The notes: generated by a model not told the origin, from the sequence alone. Counted from the first letter of the stretch, positions 46,600-56,320 are shown. The stretch is 64,000 nt of DNA from an uncultured Eubacterium sp. (GCA_934338065.1 CAKRGX010000003.1:97613-161612); one strand, 5' to 3'. A program made the numbers and translations.

Positions 46600-46617
46600 A
46601 TTCTACTCCTTTCATTT

Positions 46618-49600
46618 TTAAAACGTTTTATTCTCATATTTTATTCCTGAATCTTGATTCCAAATTACAGATACATTATTTGTTTTCCCTTTGGACATTT
46701 TTCCTTGAGCTATTATACCAAAATTAATACGATCTGAATGATCTCTGTAAATTCCAATCAAAATTTCCCCTTGTGATGAAAATTTCCTTTTAATCCACCA
46801 GTTTACATCAATTTCTCCACTACCACTCTCCTGAATTCCAATAAATTTATCATGTGCAGAAATCTGCGATTTACCATTTAGTTTAATATCACAATGTTTG
46901 CTTTCCCATTTCAATTCATTTGACAACGTTCCTTCAAACCCTTTAACCTCTTGGTTATTCATAGCCAGCAACTCATTAGCGTACGTAAAATTTCCAAATG
47001 TCATTCGCAAGTTTCCCAAAGTAAAGGAATCAAATATTTTAAACGTAGTTGTAAATTTCAAGTAAGGATCACAAATTCTTCCTTCAATCTGTGCATCATC
47101 CATCGAAAAAACTGTTACATTGCCAAAATATTTTTCTAATTTAGGAAGAACACTGGAAATATCTCCCGCATTAATGTCTGTTCCCCCTTTCCAAATCCAT
47201 TTAGTAGGTCCTCCCTTATCTAAATCTCCAAGCACCAACTTAAAGTCTGCTAAAGAACATTGAATCCCCTGGATGTTGAAATTGATTCTTTGGTCCAAAT
47301 AAAATCCAACTTCATTCAATTTAATCTCATTGTCTGTTGTCTTCATTTTGATTGAAAAACCAGCTCCATCCATATTTAAATAAGCCAATTTTGCTATATA
47401 CTTAAAATCTATTACCCCCGCTGCAGAATTCAATGTAAATTCAATATTTTTATTATTGAAGTGCAACGGAATATTTCCAATATATAGTTCCCGATAAGCA
47501 GCCTCCTCATCGCCTCCTGTTACACGAAAATTCACTCCTAAATTTTGTCCTGTAACAACCACTTTTTCTGAATGTTGAAAAGTAAACACAGACGAAATTT
47601 TATTTTTATCTCCATCAAATAAGTTATATTGTTCATCTAGTTTTGTCGCAAACTGGTTTACATCCAGCTCGATGCGATCTGGATATAATCTCAGCACTGG
47701 TTCATTCAATTCAATTAGTTTTGAAATAGATGTTGTTGCCACATTAACTGCTGTAACCCGAAAATCCTTATTAAATGTTGAACCAGCATCATTATACAAA
47801 GTTACGTCACCTAAAGGCATAATGGGCATGCTTATATTATTATTTGCCATATAGCGTCCAAGCCAGTAACTATTATCTTTATTATATTTCACATAACCAC
47901 CAGAAGCATCCGAAAGTATAACATTCTCCCCGCTAATATTGCCCTTCAATACTACATCACCATTAAAATTGAACCAGTTATTCATTCGCACATAACCTGA
48001 CAACTTGATACAATCCGTTGTCTCTACCTTTGAAAATGATGTAAATTGATATTGTCCAAATATGGTTGTCTTCTGACTTCCTTGCACAGCAATAGTCAGT
48101 TCATTTTTTAAATACGCCTTTTTCCCGTTTATCTGAACAAGGATATCGTACGTGCCACAGGCAACATTTGCCGGTATTCTCAGTGCATACTCTGTTTCAC
48201 TTACATATTGTGCCTTTAGATCATACTCTGCATTCCCCATCATTTTTACCCGTATAAGTTCTCCTTTATTAAACCCGGTTCCAAGTAGTTCGTTTGTTTG
48301 CTCCGTATCACTCTTAAATATAAGACGACTTTCTAACCCCGAAATCATCTTTCCATCCAACATTTCTGTCTCACCATTTTCACCGTCAGTTAAGTTATAT
48401 ACATAAGAAGCATATGTTAATTCATCCTGATTTAAATTTAATCTACATTCCCGATCAGTATTTGTAAATGTATCCTGTGCTTTATATGTAAGAACATACT
48501 GATTTTTATTCTGATTATTCAGCCTTCTATAAAACTCATACAATGAATGTGAATCATTCACATATATATAACTCCCCCCTGTACATTCTGCAATACTACT
48601 CAAGTAATCTGAATCTACCTCTTGTCCCAGACCAATTGTATAAATGACCACATTTTTTTCTTTTGCACACTCTCCTATATTTTTGTTAATTTCGTCTACC
48701 GTACGTTTATTATTATCTGCTCCATCAGACATCAATATAATTGTCTTCAATGAATTATCTCCACCATTAATCATATTTATTGAAGAAATTGCCGTATCGT
48801 ACATATTAGTTCCACCAGATGCAGAGATACTTCTAGATTCTTTCTTAATCTGTTCAACCGAGCTTCCCAGTTTCAAAATTTTCGTCGGTGCATCATTAAA
48901 CTCCACCAATCCCAGCACATCTTTTTTCTCTTTATTTTCAGCAAATAATGAAACTGCTGATTTCAAATTTTCTATTGCCTCTCCCTCCATGCTGCCAGAA
49001 GTATCACAACATAATAATGTATAAAAATGATCATAATTGACTTTTTTAATTTTAAAATCTGTAATATCAATTCCACAATCCTGTACTCCTAGCATTTCTT
49101 TCAAATCCTGCTCAGAATAAACAATTTGATCGTCTACATTAAACTTTACTTTCAAATTTTCAAATTGAGAATAATCTACATCTGTAATATGTATAGAAAC
49201 CCTTTTTTGACTCACATAATCGGTAAAATATGAATCAAATGAAGACTTTGACTTTTTATTCAAATCATTTTCGCTGATATCAATTATATATTGGTTTTTT
49301 AACACCTCATCCACGTAAGTAGGTATATTTTTTACATCATTGCTATTTTCTTTGTTTGTAATAAGACTAATCAACTTACCCATAGGCTCCGTATACAAAC
49401 TATCTTCACAGTTGCCCACAGTATTCATAGCTCGTGACAAATAATTCTCCGAAGCACTTTGATTTCCATCCTTCTGTGCAATTTGCGCCTGAAGTAGATA
49501 AATCTTTGTACTGTCTTTCACGCCACTTGCCACATAGTCTGTCAACTGATTATTGATCTGTCCCATCACTGGATTCTTAGCCGAATTTCTGAGTGTCCTA

Positions 49601-50694
49601 ACGTATTGACCTATATCCTTTTGAGCAGTCTTGCTCAAATTTTTCTTATTATTTTGAAAAACACTCTCTAGTTGATCTGCAACTTTTTCATACATATCTG
49701 CCAGGTTATCTCCAATTTTTTTTCCAAATGCCTCTTTTGAAATATAACCATTCAAAAAAAGGTTAGCAATTACCATATATTCCTTATAATCTGTATATTC
49801 ATTAATATTTTTTACCAGCTTATTGTAATCATTTTGTAGAACAGCCATCTTTATCCTTGTATATCTTACTATATCAATACTCTGCATTTCCGGACACTGT
49901 TCTAGCAATTGCTGATATTGTTTTTCTATCTTGGATAATTCACTGTTTTGTATTTGATCAAAGAGCTTTTTTTCATAACATTCTTCTATTGACAACACTA
50001 ACTCCGCCATCTTTTCATATGATTTCGAATTATTATCAGTCTTATTGGTATGGTTTTGTGTTATAAAATATTTTTTCACCTCATTTTCTTTTTCTTTTTT
50101 CTGTTGGATTTTATTCAGCTCATCAGCAGTATTTAAAGTTTTGTTCTGTCCAGATTTATCTCTTACAGTAAACTCATTTTCAAAAACTCCTGAGTTCAAT
50201 AAAGCTGTATCGTTTTGTTCTGATTGTGCTACCAGGCTTAATTTTTCGATTGCTTTCTTCATATTTTCTTGAGAATCGCTAACTTTTTCACCCGCTTGCA
50301 ACACCTTTTGATATAATGCTAATGCACTTCTGTTATTTCCTTGCATTGCCTCTATCTTAGCAAGACAAAGAGGATAATCCATGCTATATAAAGCACCTTC
50401 ACTTGCATCTTGTAACATTTTTTTTGCAGCCTCATACTCCCCTTTTTTTGCCATATGAAGAGCCATTTCAGATACACACTGGGATTCCACCCGTTTAGAC
50501 CTTTGGGAGAGGTCCGTAACATAATCATTTTTTACAAAATAGACTCCTCCTACAATGCATCCCACCCCCATAATAAACATAAAACATATTAATTCTAAAA
50601 TGACCCTTTTATTTTTTTTGTGCATCAGACATATTACAAGAAAGGTAATAAAAGTCATGAATATTCCTAGTCCAATCTGTATCAATACATTCAT
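46618..50694 (-). CDS. Large VWA-domain membrane protein
   Basis: Two N-terminal TM segments (about 5-24 and 32-54) are followed by a TPR-like helical region (about 70-480), a von Willebrand A domain (about 556-735) with a complete MIDAS (LLCCDTSGSMEG, GGTNMYDTA, LMSDGADNN), and about 600 residues of beta-rich sequence with no family I recognise. At 1358 residues it is the largest gene of the locus. VWA domains bind protein ligands through a metal ion. It is flanked by zinc-ribbon proteins, with gaps of only 2 and 18 nt. It is likely the scaffold of a membrane complex, by inference. Confidence 0.85.
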   Translation of the reverse strand: MNVLIQIGLGIFMTFITFLVICLMHKKNKRVILELICFMFIMGVGCIVGGVYFVKNDYVTDLSQRSKRVESQCVSEMALHMAKKGEYEAAKKMLQDASEGALYSMDYPLCLAKIEAMQGNNRSALALYQKVLQAGEKVSDSQENMKKAIEKLSLVAQSEQNDTALLNSGVFENEFTVRDKSGQNKTLNTADELNKIQQKKEKENEVKKYFITQNHTNKTDNNSKSYEKMAELVLSIEECYEKKLFDQIQNSELSKIEKQYQQLLEQCPEMQSIDIVRYTRIKMAVLQNDYNKLVKNINEYTDYKEYMVIANLFLNGYISKEAFGKKIGDNLADMYEKVADQLESVFQNNKKNLSKTAQKDIGQYVRTLRNSAKNPVMGQINNQLTDYVASGVKDSTKIYLLQAQIAQKDGNQSASENYLSRAMNTVGNCEDSLYTEPMGKLISLITNKENSNDVKNIPTYVDEVLKNQYIIDISENDLNKKSKSSFDSYFTDYVSQKRVSIHITDVDYSQFENLKVKFNVDDQIVYSEQDLKEMLGVQDCGIDITDFKIKKVNYDHFYTLLCCDTSGSMEGEAIENLKSAVSLFAENKEKKDVLGLVEFNDAPTKILKLGSSVEQIKKESRSISASGGTNMYDTAISSINMINGGDNSLKTIILMSDGADNNKRTVDEINKNIGECAKEKNVVIYTIGLGQEVDSDYLSSIAECTGGSYIYVNDSHSLYEFYRRLNNQNKNQYVLTYKAQDTFTNTDRECRLNLNQDELTYASYVYNLTDGENGETEMLDGKMISGLESRLIFKSDTEQTNELLGTGFNKGELIRVKMMGNAEYDLKAQYVSETEYALRIPANVACGTYDILVQINGKKAYLKNELTIAVQGSQKTTIFGQYQFTSFSKVETTDCIKLSGYVRMNNWFNFNGDVVLKGNISGENVILSDASGGYVKYNKDNSYWLGRYMANNNISMPIMPLGDVTLYNDAGSTFNKDFRVTAVNVATTSISKLIELNEPVLRLYPDRIELDVNQFATKLDEQYNLFDGDKNKISSVFTFQHSEKVVVTGQNLGVNFRVTGGDEEAAYRELYIGNIPLHFNNKNIEFTLNSAAGVIDFKYIAKLAYLNMDGAGFSIKMKTTDNEIKLNEVGFYLDQRINFNIQGIQCSLADFKLVLGDLDKGGPTKWIWKGGTDINAGDISSVLPKLEKYFGNVTVFSMDDAQIEGRICDPYLKFTTTFKIFDSFTLGNLRMTFGNFTYANELLAMNNQEVKGFEGTLSNELKWESKHCDIKLNGKSQISAHDKFIGIQESGSGEIDVNWWIKRKFSSQGEILIGIYRDHSDRINFGIIAQGKMSKGKTNNVSVIWNQDSGIKYENKTF

Positions 50695-50696
50695 AA

Positions 50697-51344
50697 TTAT
50701 ATACTCCCCGGATCCAAGTACCAGTTCCCATCTATCTTTATTACATTAATGTCAGGAGTTTTGCTAATCGACCCTTTATCTCCTTTTAATTCTATTTTTA
50801 GTTCCAAATTATAACATTCTGAAATTTCCCCCTTGATATCATATTCATCTTTAAATTCCATGTTTAGTTTCTTTATTCTGTCTTCATCACATTTTTTTAT
50901 TTTAATAATATCATAGGAAAAATCGAGTTCATCGCCATATTTGTTTTTCGCATTTATCCACATGCTATTAAGGTGGTTCACCAATTTTCTAACAATTTCC
51001 TCTTTATCTTCTCCTGACTGCACTGCAGCCTCCATGCATTCGTTTGGAATTAACGAAATTATCTTTTCTGCATTTTTTTCTTCAATTGCATTACAATACT
51101 TTTTTACAAGATCTTCATAGGTATCTCGAAAAAATAGTTTTTTAACTCCTATAATAATCAATACAATTACCACAATAGCAACCACAATACGTAAAACATT
51201 TCCTATTATTTTACCCTGTCTTTCTAACGAAGTATCTAATTTAATAGGTTCCACACTAGCTGATTTTTTTATATTTTCTCCACAATCAGGGCAAAACACC
51301 ATATTATCGTCCAATTTCTTCCCACATTTTCCACAAAACATCAT
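50697..51344 (-). CDS. Zinc-ribbon/TM protein with extracytoplasmic domain
   Basis: The zinc ribbon CGKCGKKLDDNMVFCPDCG opens the protein, followed by a TM (about 48-68) and a domain of about 145 residues that begins YEDLVKKYCNAIEEKNAEKI and ends IKIDGNWYLDPGS. That domain resembles DUF4878/NTF2-like lipoprotein domains. The ATG at 51344 is preferred because GGGAGG lies 6 nt before it; the ATG at 51350 touches it. It ends 2 nt before the VWA gene starts. Confidence 0.78.
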   Translation of the reverse strand: MMFCGKCGKKLDDNMVFCPDCGENIKKSASVEPIKLDTSLERQGKIIGNVLRIVVAIVVIVLIIIGVKKLFFRDTYEDLVKKYCNAIEEKNAEKIISLIPNECMEAAVQSGEDKEEIVRKLVNHLNSMWINAKNKYGDELDFSYDIIKIKKCDEDRIKKLNMEFKDEYDIKGEISECYNLELKIELKGDKGSISKTPDINVIKIDGNWYLDPGSI

Positions 51345-51358
51345 CGTCATCCTCCCTT

Positions 51359-52411
51359 TTATTTTTTTAATTTTTTATCATATTTGACCAGCATATTCCG
51401 GTTAGCAATTTCATATTTATTAAAATAATAACCATCTCCATTTTTTTCAAATTCTACACCACTTACTGATGGATGATACCAAGACTTAGACTCAAAATAT
51501 TTTCTTACATCCCCTCCTTTTTTAAATATATATCCATGTCTTGCATACAACTCATTTTTTGCCAAATTTATTTTCTTACGGGTCATTCCTTTTATATCTT
51601 TTTGAGTAAGATATTCCTTATCACTGTTTTGAAAAATATACTCAGAATCCCCTTCTTCCTCTTCCTCCGTCAAATCGTCTTGTTCTTGATTATATTTTTC
51701 ATTTTTTACATTTTCCTCAACAGAAGAAAATACATTGGTAATACTGCTTTGTCCCTCAATTCCGTAACTCTCTTTTCCATTTTCATCCGTCTGTAAGGAC
51801 TTTATACAAACCTTAACGCCATAAACAACATTTCTGCAAGTATCAAAGCTAAAAAAGTTGTTACGTACACGATACACGTTATAAAATTCATAATCTTGAC
51901 TGGTTTCATAAGGTTTTATATAAGTGTTAATTTCATAACTGTCTGCTTCCTTAACCTCATTCCAGGAAACATCAAAAGAAATACTTTTATCCAATTTGCT
52001 TTGAATTACGATATCCGTAATCATTCCCAGCATCTCATCAGAGTCTTCTGTAGGCGATGGTGTCTCTGCTGAAACAGTTGCAGCAGATGAAGTTACTTGT
52101 TCTGCGCTTCCCGTTTGTACCGCTGGCGACGTCGGATATGTTTTGTTTAGATTCGTAATTAATCGTTTATTAGAAAAATATTTTATATATATACAAAGTG
52201 TCGCACCAGTAAGTATAATTATACAGAATATGAATACTATTATTTTTCTTCCTCTTCGTTTCTTTTTTCCACCAGAAAATTCTGTCCCTGTTGTAATATC
52301 ATGTGATAAGCTTGATTCTTGTGGATGCGAAACATTTGCCACCTTAGCTCCACACACTTTACAAAACTTTGCCGTTTCACTCAATTTAGTTCCACATTTT
52401 TTACAAAACAT
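51359..52411 (-). CDS. Zinc-ribbon/TM protein with fibronectin-like region and C-terminal YARHG domain
   Basis: Order: zinc ribbon FCKKCGTKLSETAKFCKVCG (about 2-21), basic stretch, TM (about 56-75), Ser/Thr-rich spacer, a fibronectin-like region (about 130-225; DKSISFDVSWNEVKEADSY), an acidic patch, and a YARHG domain (about 270-350) with AKNELYARHGYIF and SWYHPS. YARHG domains are extracellular and thought to bind wall or surface material. AGGAG lies 9 nt before the ATG. Confidence 0.82.
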   Translation of the reverse strand: MFCKKCGTKLSETAKFCKVCGAKVANVSHPQESSLSHDITTGTEFSGGKKKRRGRKIIVFIFCIIILTGATLCIYIKYFSNKRLITNLNKTYPTSPAVQTGSAEQVTSSAATVSAETPSPTEDSDEMLGMITDIVIQSKLDKSISFDVSWNEVKEADSYEINTYIKPYETSQDYEFYNVYRVRNNFFSFDTCRNVVYGVKVCIKSLQTDENGKESYGIEGQSSITNVFSSVEENVKNEKYNQEQDDLTEEEEEGDSEYIFQNSDKEYLTQKDIKGMTRKKINLAKNELYARHGYIFKKGGDVRKYFESKSWYHPSVSGVEFEKNGDGYYFNKYEIANRNMLVKYDKKLKK

Positions 52412-52429
52412 ACTTGTTTACTCCTCTAT

Positions 52430-52852
52430 TTATTCGTTAGTAATATGTTTATCTAACATATTATCAATAAATTTAATTCTTACAGTTCCCTGATTAATTG
52501 ATTTTACGGCCATTAATACTACGATGATCTTTTCCAAAAGACTTATTCCTGACTGTAATACACTAATAACTTCATTTAACTTCGAAAAATGAAGATAACC
52601 TTTAAAAATATTAAGTACCTCATTTATAAATGAAATAATATCAGGTACTATTCCAACCATTGCACGTAAAAAGCCTGCTAATAGAACTAGTAAACAAATT
52701 TTTAATGTATTTCGTCTCAACCACAAGTTGTCCTCAACTAATAAAACATAACCTAATGTAATCCCTAGAATCACATAGCCTCCAAACCCAGCTAAAAGAC
52801 AAACCAACATTCCTAACATTGCAACACTAATTCCTAATTTTGTTTTTTTCAT
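52430..52852 (-). CDS. Hypothetical multi-TM membrane protein
   Basis: The 140 residues hold about three to four hydrophobic segments (GISVAMLGMLVCLLAGFGGY and others), with no family I recognise. The ATG at 52852 has GGAG 9 nt upstream; an ATG at 52858 has GGAG only 3 nt upstream. It is placed between zinc-ribbon genes with gaps of about 18 nt and is surely part of the same operon. Confidence 0.68.
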   Translation of the reverse strand: MKKTKLGISVAMLGMLVCLLAGFGGYVILGITLGYVLLVEDNLWLRRNTLKICLLVLLAGFLRAMVGIVPDIISFINEVLNIFKGYLHFSKLNEVISVLQSGISLLEKIIVVLMAVKSINQGTVRIKFIDNMLDKHITNE

Positions 52853-52869
52853 TTTCATCTACTCCTTCC

Positions 52870-53460
52870 TTATTCAGATATTTTATAACCACAATTTTCA
52901 CAAAACATAGCTTCCTCTTCTATTACCTGACCACACTGTGGACAAGCCTTTTGTGAAATGCTCATTTTCTGCTCTAATTCATTCTCTTTACTTTCATCAT
53001 TTGTTATCTTGCCACCGCAAAATGTACAAAAAGAAACTTCTGAATTGACAACATTTCTACAATGAGGACAAATGGTCTTATTTTCATCTTTTGGCTTCAT
53101 TTGACTTGTCTCAACCTTTGTTCCACAAGAACTACAAAACAGCGAATTGCTATTTACTTCTGCTCCACACTTTGAACAGATTGTAACTCCTTTTTCCTGC
53201 TGAATTTTTTCTCGCAGTTCTTGAATTTCATCCAGACATTCGTTTATTTCTGTAATTTGTGTCAAAAATTCTGTTTCCAAGTCTTGTTGATGTTCCTGAT
53301 AGTACTGTCTACCAAGTTCAAGAAATATCTCCTGAATTTTCTTTTCAAGAGTGCCTATGTTTCCATTATACTTTGCTACATTTGCCATAACTTTGGTCTG
53401 CTTCACTGCCTCCTGTCCTGTACGAGAAATTTTTTTTCCAATTTCATCAAAAAGTGCCAT
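52870..53460 (-). CDS. Soluble protein with coiled coil and three zinc ribbons
   Basis: Residues about 30-90 are a coiled coil (EKKIQEIFLELGRQYYQEHQ). Then come three CxxC...CxxC ribbons: CSKCGAEVNSNSLFCSSCG, CPHCRNVVNSEVSFCTFCG and CPQCGQVIEEEAMFCENCG. There is no TM or signal, so it should sit in the cytoplasm and could bridge the zinc-ribbon ends of the membrane proteins encoded downstream. It is the first gene of the operon, opposite the XRE regulator. AAAGGAG lies about 8 nt before the ATG. Confidence 0.8.
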   Translation of the reverse strand: MALFDEIGKKISRTGQEAVKQTKVMANVAKYNGNIGTLEKKIQEIFLELGRQYYQEHQQDLETEFLTQITEINECLDEIQELREKIQQEKGVTICSKCGAEVNSNSLFCSSCGTKVETSQMKPKDENKTICPHCRNVVNSEVSFCTFCGGKITNDESKENELEQKMSISQKACPQCGQVIEEEAMFCENCGYKISE

Positions 53461-53533
53461 ATTCTTTCTCCTTTCATCTGACTAATAATTCACAATTATT
53501 TATTAATGAATTATTAAAATACTTTACTTAGAA

Positions 53534-53665
53534 ATTATACACTACAACCATTCATAGCTTTTTCCTAATTTTTAACAAATCTCCCATTTGCTACGCTTAT
53601 TTTAACATAATTATATTATTTTTGCTACACTTAATAACATTTTAATTATTTTATCCTCATATAAT
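53534..53665. promoter_or_regulatory. Divergent control region with direct repeats
   Basis: The region between the zinc-ribbon operon and the XRE gene holds a TATAAT on each strand (53539-53534 minus; 53660-53665 plus), each with a weak -35. Between them are two imperfect direct repeats beginning TTTGCTAC at 53587 and 53621 (TTTGCTACGCTTATTTTAAC and TTTGCTACACTTAATAACAT), 34 nt apart. They are good candidates for operators of the XRE protein. Confidence 0.5.
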
Positions 53666-53690
53666 AAACAATAGAAAGGTGGTCACTATT

Positions 53691-54116
53691 GTGAAAAATA
53701 CGATTATTCCAGAAAAACTTAAAGAATTGCGAAAAGCAAATGGTTACACGCAAGATTATGTAGCATCTTTTTTAGGAATTGTCCGTCAGACCTATTCTCA
53801 TTATGAGACAGGAAAACGAACCCCTGCCTATGACATTCTTTATAAGCTTGCAAGATTATACAATATTTCCATCGATGATATGATTAATCTGACGACTGTA
53901 CCAGATGAATTAGATGAATACAATATGACACAAACGCCATCTGACAATAATCTTTCAGATTACCTGAATTATCTGAACAACCCATACAACCGTAAAAAAT
54001 TTCATCTGTTAAACCGTTTTGAAAAAGAACTACTATATTATTTCGAAAAATTATCCGATGATGATCGTATAGAAATTATAGAATTCACAAAAATAAAGGC
54101 ACACAAGTACTACTAA
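53691..54116 (+). CDS. XRE-family transcriptional regulator
   Basis: The N-terminal HTH is clear: LKELRKANGYTQDYVASFLG, then VRQTYSHYETGKRTPAYDIL and LARLYNISIDDMI (about 6-65). The C-terminal 75 residues are acidic and helical, without a known sensor. The GTG at 53691 has AAAGGTGG 8 nt upstream; an in-frame GTG at 53679 overlaps the ribosome site. It is transcribed away from the zinc-ribbon/VWA/cohesin operon and is the obvious candidate to control it. Confidence 0.88.
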   Translation: MKNTIIPEKLKELRKANGYTQDYVASFLGIVRQTYSHYETGKRTPAYDILYKLARLYNISIDDMINLTTVPDELDEYNMTQTPSDNNLSDYLNYLNNPYNRKKFHLLNRFEKELLYYFEKLSDDDRIEIIEFTKIKAHKYY

Positions 54117-54127
54117 GTGTGCCTTTT
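54095..54127. terminator. Intrinsic terminator overlapping the XRE stop codon
   Basis: AAAGGCACAC pairs with GTGTGCCTTT around a 12-nt loop that includes the TAA stop of the XRE gene, and TTTT follows. It can also act on the convergent GDSL gene. Confidence 0.82.
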
Positions 54128-54167
54128 ATCTATTCACAATTATTACTAAACTCAAATTCTCAACTTA

Positions 54168-55115
54168 TCAAAACCCTGTTTTTTCTATAGCAAGAACCAG
54201 ATTTCTTCCATAAATCTCCATCCCCAATGCATTCGGATGTAAATTATCCAGATAATATTCCGACAAATGCGGTACCAGTTTAAATCCTTCCACAATCGTA
54301 ATATTTGTATACTGTTCACAGATTTTCTTAAGTTTCTCACAGAATTTAACAAGTGTAGGTATCCCTTCCGGATTATCCCCGCGCCAGAGTGGTGTGATGC
54401 ATAATACCGGGGTGTCCCCATAAATCTCACGCAACCGCACATAATATTCCTCAATATCTTTCATGCTCTCCGTTCCATACTGATTGGTTCCCATTGACAC
54501 AATGATCTTATCCGGACGATAACCATCCATATCAATCAATGCATTTTTGTCATATACATATCCACCAATTCCCTGATTTAAAATATCATAGTTCAAAAGC
54601 CGGTTAGCAACACTGACATACGTATGTGCCGAACGAAGTGGTCCATACCCCTGTGTTATAGAGTCTCCCAGCCACAGAACGGTTCCATTCTTTGCAACCG
54701 GACGCACCTCAGCGTCTGTCTCGAATTTTCGGATCACCATAGTAGCATCTGCCGGAAGATAAATCACTACTGACTTTTCTCCCGCATCCAGACAACAGGT
54801 AAGTTTTCCTTCTTTTGCAATATCCTTAACATACCATATTTTTGTAATAAGTCCATTCACTGCCACTTCAACCGTGTCTTCTGAACCTTCCCATATTATT
54901 TTATATTCAAAAGAAACTGATCTGCCTTTCGTGCAAAACTCAAGCGTCTTTGCTGTAGAGGCCGAACAACGCTCAAACCAAAAATCAGAAGTTTTCTCAA
55001 AATAATCCATCTGTTTCTTTGTATACTGAAATGCTTGAAGATAGCCGTCCTCTGTCTCGTCAAAATTTAGTGCACCATAATAAATCTGTTTTAACTGTTC
55101 GTTTGTAAGTATCAT
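54168..55115 (-). CDS. SGNH/GDSL-family esterase
   Basis: The SGNH blocks are visible: LWLGDSITQGYG (Ser), NQGIGGYVYD (Gly), SMGTNQYG (Asn) and DNLHPNALG (Asp-x-x-His). The N-terminal 160 residues look like a beta-sandwich that precedes the esterase domain in carbohydrate-esterase relatives. There is no signal peptide. The ATG at 55115 has GGAGG 6 nt upstream. It could deacetylate plant-derived oligosaccharides; the substrate is not certain. The 238 nt upstream hold no other gene. Confidence 0.86.
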   Translation of the reverse strand: MILTNEQLKQIYYGALNFDETEDGYLQAFQYTKKQMDYFEKTSDFWFERCSASTAKTLEFCTKGRSVSFEYKIIWEGSEDTVEVAVNGLITKIWYVKDIAKEGKLTCCLDAGEKSVVIYLPADATMVIRKFETDAEVRPVAKNGTVLWLGDSITQGYGPLRSAHTYVSVANRLLNYDILNQGIGGYVYDKNALIDMDGYRPDKIIVSMGTNQYGTESMKDIEEYYVRLREIYGDTPVLCITPLWRGDNPEGIPTLVKFCEKLKKICEQYTNITIVEGFKLVPHLSEYYLDNLHPNALGMEIYGRNLVLAIEKTGF

Positions 55116-55353
55116 GATAGTCCTCCAATCAATAAAATAAGCCCCCTGCAGCCGTGCATTCCTCCTGCTCGGGTCTATTGTAAATAAAACAGAGATGCCG
55201 GCTATACATAACAAATATTATGTACTCTCCTCGAACAAGGGACCCTAATTTATTTTACCACGATACAGAATAAATGCAATGACTAACCACTTATACATCC
55301 TATTGAAAACAATTGTTTTGCCATATATGATTTTCCTCCACATTAAAAATTGA

Positions 55354-56244
55354 CTAGTCCGGAATGATTTCTATATAAACCTGATCATATTTATGCTGCA
55401 GCTCCTGCCTGATCTCATTTCTCACACAATGTAATACACTAACATGTATTACATCTGTCTGATTTCCTATGTATACTTCCACCCAAAGTTTCCGGCCAGT
55501 CTGAATTACATCTAAAAATGTAACTTCATAGGGATAATCCCTCATATGCTTATCTACGATTCCATGAATCTGGTCAAACACTTCCTCGTCGGGAGCAAAT
55601 AAAACCAGATTTCGTATACTTCGAAAAATAACTTTTACCGGTTCCCTAATCAGAAAAATTGCCATTATGACAGCAACAGACGGATCGATAAAAGGAACTA
55701 TAAAATTTAATCTTGTATGAATTAACATTGTCTGGATAGCAAAAGCCAGCGCAACCCCCATACTACTTACAATATCCAGTTTCCACATATAAAGCTCTGC
55801 TTTAATCGTATCCGAAGCATATTTTTTGCTGTAATGACGTAATATCAAATAAATACAAGCGCATCCCAGACATACAAGAAATTCAAATAAGGCAATAATT
55901 CCAGCATCCACATTATGCCCACCCTGAAATAACAACTTTACATTTTCAACCAATAAACTACATGTCAAGGCTAATAATACACTATATTTTACAAGCAGAA
56001 ATAACGATTCTACTTGTGAATATCCATACGGATGTTTTTCTGTTACTGGTTTATAAAGCAGTGGAATCAGAACCAGAAAAGGACCTATCATAGCCAGATC
56101 TGCTGCGTCAAACAAACAATCTGTTAAAAGAGAATGTGAATGTGTGACCCACGCCATAATCCCCTCTGCCAGAACAAATAAAACACTTCCAATAAAAGAT
56201 ACTTTTAATATATGTTTTTCCGTTCTTAATTTTCCTCTAATCAT
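55354..56244 (-). CDS. Cation diffusion facilitator transporter
   Basis: The protein has five to six TM helices with the CDF signature around HSHSLLTDCLFDAADLAM and HPYGYSQVESL, then a cytosolic ferredoxin-like domain (about 215-296; GIVDKHMRDYPYEVTFLDVI). CDF proteins export divalent metals such as Zn, Mn or Fe in exchange for protons. The first metal motif departs from the usual HxxxD (here C-L-F-D), so the metal is uncertain. It starts 76 nt after the PASTA kinase stop. Confidence 0.86.
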   Translation of the reverse strand: MIRGKLRTEKHILKVSFIGSVLFVLAEGIMAWVTHSHSLLTDCLFDAADLAMIGPFLVLIPLLYKPVTEKHPYGYSQVESLFLLVKYSVLLALTCSLLVENVKLLFQGGHNVDAGIIALFEFLVCLGCACIYLILRHYSKKYASDTIKAELYMWKLDIVSSMGVALAFAIQTMLIHTRLNFIVPFIDPSVAVIMAIFLIREPVKVIFRSIRNLVLFAPDEEVFDQIHGIVDKHMRDYPYEVTFLDVIQTGRKLWVEVYIGNQTDVIHVSVLHCVRNEIRQELQHKYDQVYIEIIPD

Positions 56245-56320
56245 TTTCTAAATCCTCTCATCTTGCAAACAGGTTACATTACTTTAGCTTTGAGTAAACA
56301 AATCCCTAATTTTGCAACTG

